NCBI RefSeq assembly: GCF_000148725.1
Contig: NZ_GL476320.1
Span: 441,882 to 505,881, forward strand
Length of the DNA: 64,000 nucleotides
Direction of reading: 5' to 3'
From: Roseibium sp. TrichSKD4
GTDB taxonomy: Bacteria; Pseudomonadota; Alphaproteobacteria; Rhizobiales; Stappiaceae
This document shows, one piece after another, positions 44,078 through 52,260 of this stretch. The position numbers were made by a program, and so were the translations under genes. Under the pieces are notes generated by a model, which was not told the DNA's origin, searched no databases, and saw only the letters and a program-made list of their open reading frames with translations. Within the stretch, counting starts at the first letter, position 1; each line of letters opens with the position of its first letter.

Positions 44078-44905
44078 TTAACCCTTGACGCCGACGCCTG
44101 CAAAGCCGGTCGTCAGGTTTCGTTTGAGAAGGAAGTACACAAAGATGGCGGGCGCGGTGTAGATGATCGAATAGGAGGTCAGGAACCCGTAGTCGGTTGC
44201 GCCATATTGGCCGAAGGCCGCGTACAGCCCAATAGCCATCGGGAAGGCTTGGTCGCTGCGCAGCATCAGGAACGGAAACAGAAATTCGTTCCATGCTGTT
44301 GTGAACGCCATGAACCAGATGACTGCAAGTCCTGCTCTGGAGAGCGGGAACACGACATGCGCCAATGTCTGGTACAGCGTTGCGCCCTCCATGTAGGAGG
44401 CTTCCTCGAGTTCACTCGGGATTGTGTCGAAGAAGTTCTTCAAGAGCAGGATCGCAAACGGCAGGTTCATCAAGGTGAGCACCAGAATGACACCGCCAGT
44501 GTTAAGCAGTCCTAGGGCCCGTCCGGTCAGAAACACCGGAATGATGATCGCCGTTTGCGGGAGAATGCGAAGGAGCGCGAGGCTCCAAAGGATTGTGTTT
44601 TTATATGGAATGTTCAGCCGTGAGAACGGGTAGGCTGCAAAGGCTGCAAGGATCGCGGTCAGCGTCGCTGACGTGAAGGCGATGAACAGCGAGTTCAGGA
44701 ACTGGCGTAATGAAGTGCCGGACATCACCGTCACAAAGTGATCCAAAGTGAAGCTGGTTGGTACCACAAATCCGCCCGATGCATTCGGGTTGACTGAGGT
44801 CATCAGCAGCCATGACAGGGGGCTGAGCCAGGCGATAACCACCACCGCCAGCAGGATATTTGTTGAGGCCGATTGGGTGAACGAAGGTTTGACGGATGTC
44901 ATCAT
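44078..44905 (-). CDS. Carbohydrate ABC transporter permease (MalG type)
   Basis: 275 residues with six membrane spans. The EAA loop EEASYMEGATLYQTLAHVVFPLSRAGLAV (residues about 185-210) contacts the ATPase. The N terminus and MLRSDQAFPMAIGLYAAFGQYGATDYG segment are typical of the second (MalG/CUT1) permease. Its start overlaps the preceding permease stop by 4 bp. Confidence 0.93.
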   Translation of the reverse strand: MMTSVKPSFTQSASTNILLAVVVIAWLSPLSWLLMTSVNPNASGGFVVPTSFTLDHFVTVMSGTSLRQFLNSLFIAFTSATLTAILAAFAAYPFSRLNIPYKNTILWSLALLRILPQTAIIIPVFLTGRALGLLNTGGVILVLTLMNLPFAILLLKNFFDTIPSELEEASYMEGATLYQTLAHVVFPLSRAGLAVIWFMAFTTAWNEFLFPFLMLRSDQAFPMAIGLYAAFGQYGATDYGFLTSYSIIYTAPAIFVYFLLKRNLTTGFAGVGVKG

Positions 44906-45795
44906 CGGGTCTGGTCCTTGTTCTGGCGGACATAGAAGATCGAAAGACCACCGACGATCAGCATCATCGCAATTGCAACGGCAGACCCGTATCCCAGTTT
45001 TCCGACGTCAAAGGCTTGTTTGTACATGTAAATCGACAGAACTTCGGTCTCCCGGCCTGGTCCGCCACCGGTGAGGGCGTAGATTAGGGAGAAGAACGCG
45101 TAGGTCCAGATGGTCACGAACAGGAGGTTCGTTGCGATTTGCGCACGCAGAAGCGGAAGCAGAACATGGCGAAGACGCTGGAGCGCATTGGCACCATCCA
45201 TATAGGCGGCCTCAATCACCTCGCGTGATACCGTATCAAGGGCTGCGGAAAAGAGCAGGTAGGACCACGCTGTTCCCTTCCAGATATTCGAAATGATAAC
45301 CACCTCAATGGCGTATTCATTGAGAAGATTGACGCTCTCAAAGCCGAGCGGCTGCAGGATTATGACATTGATCATGCCGTCGGAACTGGCAAACGCATTC
45401 CACATGAAAGCGGCCACAACATCAGGCGCCAGCCAGCCGAACAGAATGGCGAACTCAACAAAGCTCTTAAGCCGAAAGCGGCTGCTTTTCATGATGATGG
45501 CCAGCAACAGGCCGATTCCACACTGGCCGACAATGGCAGAGAAGAATGTGAAGACAGTGGTGGTCCAGACGGACTGCAAAAAGCCGTCTCTTGTGATCAG
45601 CCGAATATAGTTGTCAAAGCCGACGAAACTCGGATTGATCGACTTGCGCCCGAGCAAGGACAGATCCGTGAAACTCGTCCATATCGTCCAGCCCGCGTAA
45701 AAGATGAACAATAAAATGAACAAGACAGCGGGGATGGCTGCTATGGCCATGGGCTTTGCCGAACGGCGCAGCCACACATGCGATGTGGATATCAT
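44902..45795 (-). CDS. Carbohydrate ABC transporter permease (MalF type)
   Basis: 297 residues from the ATG at 45795; a TTG five codons upstream is in frame. It has six membrane spans and EAA loop EAAYMDGANALQRLRHVLLPLLRAQIATN. The AVLFILLFIFYAGWTIWTSFTDLSLLG start is typical of CUT1 first permeases. It pairs with the following MalG-type permease. Confidence 0.92.
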   Translation of the reverse strand: MISTSHVWLRRSAKPMAIAAIPAVLFILLFIFYAGWTIWTSFTDLSLLGRKSINPSFVGFDNYIRLITRDGFLQSVWTTTVFTFFSAIVGQCGIGLLLAIIMKSSRFRLKSFVEFAILFGWLAPDVVAAFMWNAFASSDGMINVIILQPLGFESVNLLNEYAIEVVIISNIWKGTAWSYLLFSAALDTVSREVIEAAYMDGANALQRLRHVLLPLLRAQIATNLLFVTIWTYAFFSLIYALTGGGPGRETEVLSIYMYKQAFDVGKLGYGSAVAIAMMLIVGGLSIFYVRQNKDQTR

Positions 45796-45838
45796 CCTGG
45801 ATCTCGCCAAGCTGGAGCTGAAAACGGCAGGGAACCGT

Positions 45839-45865
45839 CAGATGGCTGAACGGTTCAGCCATCTG
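45839..45865 (-). promoter_or_regulatory. Strong intercistronic hairpin between solute-binding protein and permease genes
   Basis: Perfect 13-bp arms CAGATGGCTGAAC and GTTCAGCCATCTG around a single base (so the real loop will open a few pairs). It lies in the 144-bp gap of one operon. Such hairpins typically protect the upstream mRNA so that binding protein is made in excess over membrane components. Confidence 0.8.
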
Positions 45866-45939
45866 CATGCCCTGGCGCAGAACCGACGGATCGGTTCACA
45901 GGCGGTTCCGGCAGCCGGAGCTGCCGGGAGATCAGATCA

Positions 45940-47259
45940 TTACTCGATGATCTTGACTTCTTCTTCGCCAAACTCGTCTTCCAGGTTCTCACGAAAGGTC
46001 GCAACGGTTTCGTCAATGGACTTGCCGTCGAGAATGTCCGTGGTTGCCTGTTGGACAAATGCAGATACGGAAGAATAGCCCGGGAAGGTGTCACGGCCCG
46101 TGGTGTCTTCCAAAAGCGGGGAGAGCGATGTCAGGTAGGCATCGGCCTTATAAGCCGGAGCTTCCAGCGCATCGCGCCGTACAGCAGGACGGCCTTGACC
46201 AGCGACCCACTCGGCATAACGATCAGCCTCGAAAATTGCTTCCATCAGCTGCCACGCCAGATCCTTCTGCTCAGAAGACTCGGCAATCGCGATGTTCCAG
46301 CCACCAGAGATATTGCTGGTTGCAGGCGCGTTTTCCGACCCGTCACCCGGAAACTTGGTCCAGGCCATGAATTCGTTCCGCTCGTCCGTGGACTTTTCGA
46401 TGCCAGCAGACCGCCAGATGGAATTGAACTCCCAGGAACCATTGGCCATGATGCCGATATTGCCGTTGGCAAAGGCGCGGCGCATGTCGCCCCAGACGTC
46501 CGGCGTGTAATACAGCTCGCGTCCTGACAGTTCCTTGTTAACGAAAACGTCCTGATAGAAGGAGAGTGTCTTGCGAATGGCCGGGCTGTCGCCGATCCAT
46601 TGGCCTGCATCCCAGTCACGCAAACGGTTTGCACCACCTTCAGCGCCATCTGCTCCGAGAAGAGCCATGTAAAAGCCCTGCATTGTGGTTGCTTCACCAA
46701 GCTTTGTGCCAACCGGGAAGTAGAGCGGGTATTCGACGTCCGGATTGGAGGCCTTGATCTTTTCCGCTGCTGCGAAAATGTCGTTCCAGTTCTTCGGCTC
46801 CCAAGGCTCTGCAATGCCCGCCTTTTCAAAGATCGCGCGGTTATACCAGAGCATGCGAACATCGGTGTAAACCGGAATACCGCGAACAGCGCCGTCGATG
46901 GTTGAAATGTCCTTCAGGGAGCCAAAATAGTGGTCCCAATCCGCCCAGCTGGCTGTGTAGCCGTTGAGGTCAGCCAGATAGCCGCTTTCCGCATATTCGG
47001 AGGTGCGGTAGCTGTCGTAGACGATCACATCCGTTGCAGCGCCGCCAGCCAGATCGATCGTGATGCGCTTGTCGATTTCCTTTGGGACGACAGTGGCGAC
47101 GACTTTTTCGCCGGTTTTCTTCTCAAATTCTTCAAAAGCCGGTTCCATCAAACCTTCCCATCCAGACGGATAGGTGATGGTGATATCTGCAGCAGCAGCG
47201 GACACCAGAGCCCCCGTGGCAACGCTGGCTGTCAGCACGGATAAAAGAAGATTGCGCAT
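45940..47259 (-). CDS. Sugar ABC transporter substrate-binding protein
   Basis: 439 residues with a Sec signal peptide (MRNLLLSVLTASVATGALVSAAAA). The CUT1 binding-protein fold shows ITITYPSGWEGLMEPAFEEFEKKTGEKV, YTDVRMLWYNRAIFEKAG, and the FANGNIGIMANGSWEF hinge. The ligand is probably an oligosaccharide, given the GH38 mannosidase in the operon. It is the first gene of the operon, with candidate LacI operators 28-65 bp before its start. Confidence 0.93.
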   Translation of the reverse strand: MRNLLLSVLTASVATGALVSAAAADITITYPSGWEGLMEPAFEEFEKKTGEKVVATVVPKEIDKRITIDLAGGAATDVIVYDSYRTSEYAESGYLADLNGYTASWADWDHYFGSLKDISTIDGAVRGIPVYTDVRMLWYNRAIFEKAGIAEPWEPKNWNDIFAAAEKIKASNPDVEYPLYFPVGTKLGEATTMQGFYMALLGADGAEGGANRLRDWDAGQWIGDSPAIRKTLSFYQDVFVNKELSGRELYYTPDVWGDMRRAFANGNIGIMANGSWEFNSIWRSAGIEKSTDERNEFMAWTKFPGDGSENAPATSNISGGWNIAIAESSEQKDLAWQLMEAIFEADRYAEWVAGQGRPAVRRDALEAPAYKADAYLTSLSPLLEDTTGRDTFPGYSSVSAFVQQATTDILDGKSIDETVATFRENLEDEFGEEEVKIIE

Positions 47260-47286
47260 ATCGATCCTCCCAAGGATTCATAACAA

Positions 47287-47324
47287 GTACAACGATGTAC
47301 TAACTGAAAAATACAACGTTGTAC
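47287..47324. promoter_or_regulatory. Two LacI-type operators upstream of the sugar operon
   Basis: GTACAACGATGTAC (47287-47300) and ATACAACGTTGTAC (47311-47324) are CG-centred palindromes, the second perfect over its inner 12 bases. They are spaced 24 bp centre to centre on one DNA face, as for cooperative repressor binding. Position suggests they cover the promoter of the solute-binding-protein gene. Confidence 0.8.
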
Positions 47325-47597
47325 TTACTGCTGTCAAATCCGATAAATTCGCACCAAACTGCCGTCGGGTTTTGAGTGGGTTAGAGATAAAAGCTCATGC
47401 TCGCCCTTGAGCTGACTTTAAAAATTCCGGTCATCAGGTGGACTGAGTGCTATCGGAGCAGGGCGTTAGGTCTGGTCATTTATCTTGTAAAAATTCGTAA
47501 GATCTGCGCGGCCCGAAATGACATACAAGTGTGGCTCGTTATCCATCCGGATCGATGCAATTTCGTGTACCTATCACTGCCGCAAATGCATGCCACC

Positions 47598-49052
47598 TCA
47601 GTAATTGATCACGAGATTGACGAAGCCACCGTACCAAACAGGCAGATCGCGCCCGGCGGCCAAATCAAGTCCCTTGCCCGGAAGTGATGCGCTCAAGCCA
47701 GCTGTCAGAAACGAATTTGGGGTGACAACGCGGCTGTACTCCAGAAAGAAGTCGTCTGCGAGATGAGCATCGGTGACACCGGCTACGATATTGTCTCCTC
47801 CAGCAATCTCAAATCGGGTGGCTTGTCCGAATTGGATTGGGCTGCGCAGTTCGTTGGCTCGGATATGAGCATATCTGAGAGTTATGGAATCGCGCGGGCT
47901 CGGCTTGAGATTAAATGCCAATTCATGCGCCCGAACATTGGAGTTGATGAAGGTCATCGAGGACTTTGACCCCGTCGCCCAAGTGCTTGGCGATCCGTCA
48001 TAATAGAGCGGATCGAACCGCTCCTGTTCGGGTGTGTTTGGGTTATCCCCAGAGAAGGTTTTGTAGGTGTAGGTCAGCGACGGAAGCCATCTCATGTCGG
48101 TCCAGATATGGCCCACCTGAAAGTGGCCGCCCCAAGCGAACATGTCGTTTTTATTGTTGGTTTCGATTGCTCCATCCAGAGCGAAATATGCAGTCCCAAA
48201 CCGGTGCTTCAGTGGCCCTGAGTGGGCATAGAAGTTGATGGCGTTCAGACCATCCCGCGCACCCGGAATAACCGTAGGCGGCCCTATGCCCTGAGAGGCC
48301 GCTTTGGGGTAAGAGCTGTTGGAAGACAGCACATTCACAAATGAAACGCCGGCGAACCCTCCACCCTTTCCATCATAACGAACATCAATGCCAGCCAGTT
48401 CGTTTTCATTGTCTGTAGAGGGCATCTCGTTCGGGTCGAGATAAAAAGCTGTCGCCGAAACATCACCCAGTTTTGCCTGGCTGATTGCAGCCATTTCCCA
48501 CGCTTTTCGCGGGCCAAATTTCAAAGCGCCTCGTTCGAACCCGCTTGACCCGCCATTTGCAATCAACATGCCGGTGCCCAAACGCAACTCTCTCGGCCCT
48601 ATAGAGAAGTCGAGCTTGGCCAGATTATCGAAGCGTTTCTGGATGCCTATATAGCCTTCTTCGAGCGTTATGCGTCCCGTCTGACCAATATCGTAAGCAT
48701 CTGTGCCTCGTGTGTAGGAGGCGACTGCAGAAGCTTTGCCATAAAGGGTGAGGGTTGGGGTTAGTGCCTGAGAGAGGCTTATGCCCGGTTTGAGATAGCT
48801 TTCGACCCATCCTTTATCCGGATCATAGTCTGCAGTGCGGGCGAAAGTGTCTGATAAAGTCCAGAATAAATTGCCCTCAGCGACCAGATTTAACCCAGCT
48901 TGAAAATGCAATTTGGCTTCAAACCCGCTGTCATTCTTGAATAACAACGGGTCGGTTGTCTGCGCCATGCCAGCTGTAGGAGCGCCAAGCAGGATGAACA
49001 AAATGATCGCACTGCAGTCAGATAGGCGGCGCGCTCGAGAAGGGCAGGCCAT
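47598..49052 (-). CDS. Alginate-export (AlgE-like) outer-membrane beta-barrel protein
   Basis: 484 residues with a signal peptide (IILFILLGAPTAGMAQ). The alternating strands, segments such as KLDFSIGPRELRLGTGML, GGSSGFERGALKFGPRKAWEMA and YSRVVTPNSFLTAGLSASLPG, and the terminal aromatic (VNLVINY) match the Alginate_exp family, which includes polysaccharide exporters and general porins. No alginate synthesis genes are nearby. Beside a mannoside uptake operon it may serve instead as an entry channel. It is about 340 bp from the operators above. Confidence 0.8.
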   Translation of the reverse strand: MACPSRARRLSDCSAIILFILLGAPTAGMAQTTDPLLFKNDSGFEAKLHFQAGLNLVAEGNLFWTLSDTFARTADYDPDKGWVESYLKPGISLSQALTPTLTLYGKASAVASYTRGTDAYDIGQTGRITLEEGYIGIQKRFDNLAKLDFSIGPRELRLGTGMLIANGGSSGFERGALKFGPRKAWEMAAISQAKLGDVSATAFYLDPNEMPSTDNENELAGIDVRYDGKGGGFAGVSFVNVLSSNSSYPKAASQGIGPPTVIPGARDGLNAINFYAHSGPLKHRFGTAYFALDGAIETNNKNDMFAWGGHFQVGHIWTDMRWLPSLTYTYKTFSGDNPNTPEQERFDPLYYDGSPSTWATGSKSSMTFINSNVRAHELAFNLKPSPRDSITLRYAHIRANELRSPIQFGQATRFEIAGGDNIVAGVTDAHLADDFFLEYSRVVTPNSFLTAGLSASLPGKGLDLAAGRDLPVWYGGFVNLVINY

Positions 49053-49136
49053 GCCGATGAACTCTCAAATGAAACAAGTTCATCATCTTCATCGCGCTTG
49101 ACAGATTGTCAAGGAAGCAGGGCGAACACGTCAGTC

Positions 49137-50555
49137 TTAACGTCGCTCGTCAACAAACCGCCCAGCCCCATCTGGCAAAGGCAATTTTGAATGGTCTTGC
49201 GCGAATTGCTCAAGCTTCTCCGAAATGGTCGCCTGCGGCGCGCAGCTCGATCGTGTCGTCAGATCAACGTGCAACAGCAAGGTTTCCATGGTCGCTGCCA
49301 ATTGCCCCTTTGATCCATGGAGAAAGTGAAACAGGTGCAGCTTCTTGCCTTCGCCCTTCAAGACCTGTGTTGTGATGGTCAGGTGCTCGCCTGCATGGAG
49401 TTCATCCAGATAGCGGATGTGGTTTTCTACGGTGAAGTAGCTCTTGCCTGAGACGATGTAATCGGCATCCGCTCCGATCATTTCCATGAAGCGATCCGTC
49501 GCCGCCGCGCCGGCTTCCAGATAATGGGCCTCGTTCATGTGACCATTGTAGTCGGTCCAGCTTTGCGGGATCTGGCGACTGGCCGTGATGGGCAAGTCAA
49601 CGGGCTTCGGCTCGGGAAGGACAGCTTCATGCGTATTCAACACACCGCCAGCTCCTGTGCCCGTCTTTTTGAGTGCGCGCATCATGCCAACAAGATTGTC
49701 ATCGCGCAGGCGCTCCAGCTCGCGAATGGACATATGACCGGACTGGGCATCTGATTGATCGGCGATCAGGTCAACGAGCTCTTCGGTAAACTCGGGCACG
49801 TCCATCAGTTTGCACCAGGGCCATTCCAGCGCCGGGCCGAACTGGGCCATGAAGTGTTTCATGCCCGCTTCACCGCCTGCAATCCGATAAGTCTCGAACA
49901 GTCCCATCTGAGCCCAGCGAATACCGAACGCCATGCGAATGGACTCGTCGATTTCTTCTGTCGTGGCAATGCCATCTTTGACGAGCCACAGGCTCTCCCG
50001 CCAGACGGCCTCAAGGAGGCGGTCAGCGATGTGCGCTTCGATTTCCTTGCGCACGACGAGCGGGAACATGCCAATCGACGTCAGGATCTCTGACGCTCTA
50101 GCGGTTGTCTCGGACGTGCCGACGAGTTCGACCAGAGGTAACAGATAAACCGGGTTGAACGGGTGGGCGACAATGGCACGCGCGCCGTTTTCATTCAATT
50201 CGGACGGCTTAAAGCCGGACGTGGAGGACGCAATAACTGCAGTGTCCGGAGCAAGGTCAGAGAGCTGACCCAAAACGGAATGCTTCAGTTCAATGCGCTC
50301 CGGTACGCTTTCCTGAACCCACGCAGCACCAGCGACGGCTTCTGTCAAATCTGAGTGAAATCTCAAAACCCCTTCGCAGGGGAGGGACTTGTCGTAAAGC
50401 GCTGGGAGGCTTCGACGCGCATTGGCGATCACTTCCCCAATCTTGCGCTCAGCTTGCGGGTCCGGGTCAAAAACGGCAACATCCCAACCGTTCAGCAGAA
50501 ATCGTGCGGCCCATCCGCCGCCAATGACGCCGCCACCAACAATTGTCGTCTTCAT
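49137..50555 (-). CDS. L-carnitine dehydrogenase fused to a betainyl-CoA thioesterase-type hot-dog domain
   Basis: 472 residues. Residues 1-315 form a 3-hydroxyacyl-CoA-dehydrogenase-like enzyme: NAD motif VGGGVIGGGWAARFLLNG, SSTSGFKPSEL and the catalytic HPFNPVYLLPLVE. Residues about 330-460 form a 4HBT thioesterase with WTDYNGHMNEAHYLE. In rhizobial carnitine pathways, dehydrogenase converts L-carnitine to 3-dehydrocarnitine and the thioesterase releases glycine betaine from betainyl-CoA. Its start overlaps the BKACE gene by 4 bp, placing the two reactions before and after that enzyme in one polypeptide. Confidence 0.88.
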   Translation of the reverse strand: MKTTIVGGGVIGGGWAARFLLNGWDVAVFDPDPQAERKIGEVIANARRSLPALYDKSLPCEGVLRFHSDLTEAVAGAAWVQESVPERIELKHSVLGQLSDLAPDTAVIASSTSGFKPSELNENGARAIVAHPFNPVYLLPLVELVGTSETTARASEILTSIGMFPLVVRKEIEAHIADRLLEAVWRESLWLVKDGIATTEEIDESIRMAFGIRWAQMGLFETYRIAGGEAGMKHFMAQFGPALEWPWCKLMDVPEFTEELVDLIADQSDAQSGHMSIRELERLRDDNLVGMMRALKKTGTGAGGVLNTHEAVLPEPKPVDLPITASRQIPQSWTDYNGHMNEAHYLEAGAAATDRFMEMIGADADYIVSGKSYFTVENHIRYLDELHAGEHLTITTQVLKGEGKKLHLFHFLHGSKGQLAATMETLLLHVDLTTRSSCAPQATISEKLEQFAQDHSKLPLPDGAGRFVDERR

Positions 50556-51463
50556 TGTGGAGCCCTCTTGGTCAATCCCAGCCGCTTGCGCACATCTTCA
50601 GGGCCGATGATCCGCGCGCCCATGCCTTCGATGACGCCAACAGCCTTTTCAACCAGCTGCGCATTGGTGGCGAGAACGCCTTTTTCCAGAAAGAGATTGT
50701 CTTCCAGCCCGACCCGTACATTGCCGCCAGCCAGCACCGCCGCGGCTGCATAGGGCATTTGATCCCGTCCAAGACTGAAGGCAGACCAGTCCCAGTCCTC
50801 GGGAATAGCGTTGACCATGGCGAGGAAGGTGTTCAAATCATTTGGTGCACCCCACGGCACACCCATGCAGAGCTGCACAAGAGCCGGGGAGGCCAGCGTA
50901 CCTTCTTTCACCAGCTGTTTGGCAAACCAGAGATGCCCTGTGTCAAAGGCCTCTATTTCCGGTTTCACGCCGAGCTCGGTCATCATGGACCCCATGGCCC
51001 GCAACATGCCTGGCGTGTTGGTCATCACGTAATCGGCCTCGGCGAAGTTCATCGTGCCGCAGTCGAGGGTGCAGATTTCCGGCAGGCACTCGTTGATATG
51101 CGCCATCCGCTCGGTGGCACCAATCATGTCGGTCGCGCCTTCTTTGACCGGGAGGGGCGCTTCGGTGGAGCCAAAGACAATGTCACCACCCATGCCTGCG
51201 GTCAGGTTCAACACGACATCCACATCGGCAGCACGAATACGGTCTGTCAGTTCGCGGTAAAGATCAAGACGCCGAGACGGTGCGCCCGTTTCCGGGTCGC
51301 GCACATGGCAGTGAACGATGGCGGCACCGGCCTTTGCCGCATCAATGGCGCTGTTTGCAATCTCTTCTGGGCTGCGAGGCACATGGGGTGACTTGTCCTG
51401 TGTGCCGCCCGATCCGGTGACCGCACAAGTGATGAAAACATCCCTGTTCATTTGCAATGGCAT
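50552..51463 (-). CDS. BKACE-family (DUF849) beta-keto acid cleavage enzyme, probable dehydrocarnitine cleavage
   Basis: 303 residues; an internal ATG at 51451 (MNRDVFITCAVTGSG) is an alternative start. Zinc-site motifs AAIVHCHVRDPETGAPSRR and the GRDQMPYAAAAVLAGGNVRVGLEDN C-terminal block define the family. It joins a beta-keto acid with acetyl-CoA; in carnitine breakdown 3-dehydrocarnitine yields betainyl-CoA and acetoacetate. Flanking carnitine dehydrogenase/thioesterase genes strongly support that substrate. Confidence 0.88.
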   Translation of the reverse strand: MPLQMNRDVFITCAVTGSGGTQDKSPHVPRSPEEIANSAIDAAKAGAAIVHCHVRDPETGAPSRRLDLYRELTDRIRAADVDVVLNLTAGMGGDIVFGSTEAPLPVKEGATDMIGATERMAHINECLPEICTLDCGTMNFAEADYVMTNTPGMLRAMGSMMTELGVKPEIEAFDTGHLWFAKQLVKEGTLASPALVQLCMGVPWGAPNDLNTFLAMVNAIPEDWDWSAFSLGRDQMPYAAAAVLAGGNVRVGLEDNLFLEKGVLATNAQLVEKAVGVIEGMGARIIGPEDVRKRLGLTKRAPQ

Positions 51464-51474
51464 GTTGTTGTTCC

Positions 51475-52260
51475 TTATCGGCCTTTCCAGACCGGATCGC
51501 GTTTTTCGGCAAAGGCGCGGGCGCCTTCCAATTGATCTTCCGAGCGGTAGAGTTTTTCGACAGTTGCAAACTGGCTCTTGGTGATGCGGTTCATTGCATC
51601 CTGAAACTTCATGTCCTCTGCTTCCCGCACAACTTCCTTGATTGCCGCATAAACAAGCGGTGGACCGGAGGCGAGAAGCTCAGCCAGCTTGCGGGCTTCA
51701 GTTATCAAGTCGCTTGCTGGATAGATGTGGTTGATCAGTCCCCAGCGGGCGGCTTCTTCCGTATCAAGCCAGCGACCGGTGAACAGCATTTCCATGGCAA
51801 TGTGATAGGGAATGCGTTTGGGCAGCTTGATACTGGCGGCATCTGCGACCGTGCCCGAGCGAATTTCCGGTAGGGCGAATGTGGCGTGTTCTGCCGCTAA
51901 AATGATATCGGCAGATAGGGCCAGCTCCAATCCGCCGCCGCAGCAAATGCCGTTAATCGCTGCGATCACTGGCTTGTTGAGACCGCGCAACTCCTGCAAA
52001 CCGCCAAAGCCACCAACTCCATAGTCCCCGTCCACCGCATCGCCGTCAGCAGCTGCCTTCAGATCCCAGCCGGGGCAGAAGAACTTCTCTCCAGCCGCAG
52101 TGATAATGGCAACACGCAGCTCCGGATCATCGCGAAATTCCGTGAACACATCGCCCATGATGCGGCTTGTGGCTAGATCAATCGCATTGGCCTTTGGTCG
52201 GTCCAACGTGACCTCCAAAATATGACCCCGGCGTTCTGTCTTGATCGGATTATCCGTCAT
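51475..52260 (-). CDS. Carnitinyl-CoA dehydratase (CaiD)-like crotonase
   Basis: 261 residues from the ATG at 52260. It is very close to CaiD along its length: LEVTLDRPKANAIDLATSRIMG, AGEKFFCPGWDLKAAADG, and the distinctive end AFAEKRDPVWKGR. CaiD hydrates crotonobetainyl-CoA to L-carnitinyl-CoA. The start lies inside the end of the CoA ligase gene (11-bp overlap), so it is in one operon with the ligase and the acyl-CoA dehydrogenase. Confidence 0.9.
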   Translation of the reverse strand: MTDNPIKTERRGHILEVTLDRPKANAIDLATSRIMGDVFTEFRDDPELRVAIITAAGEKFFCPGWDLKAAADGDAVDGDYGVGGFGGLQELRGLNKPVIAAINGICCGGGLELALSADIILAAEHATFALPEIRSGTVADAASIKLPKRIPYHIAMEMLFTGRWLDTEEAARWGLINHIYPASDLITEARKLAELLASGPPLVYAAIKEVVREAEDMKFQDAMNRITKSQFATVEKLYRSEDQLEGARAFAEKRDPVWKGR

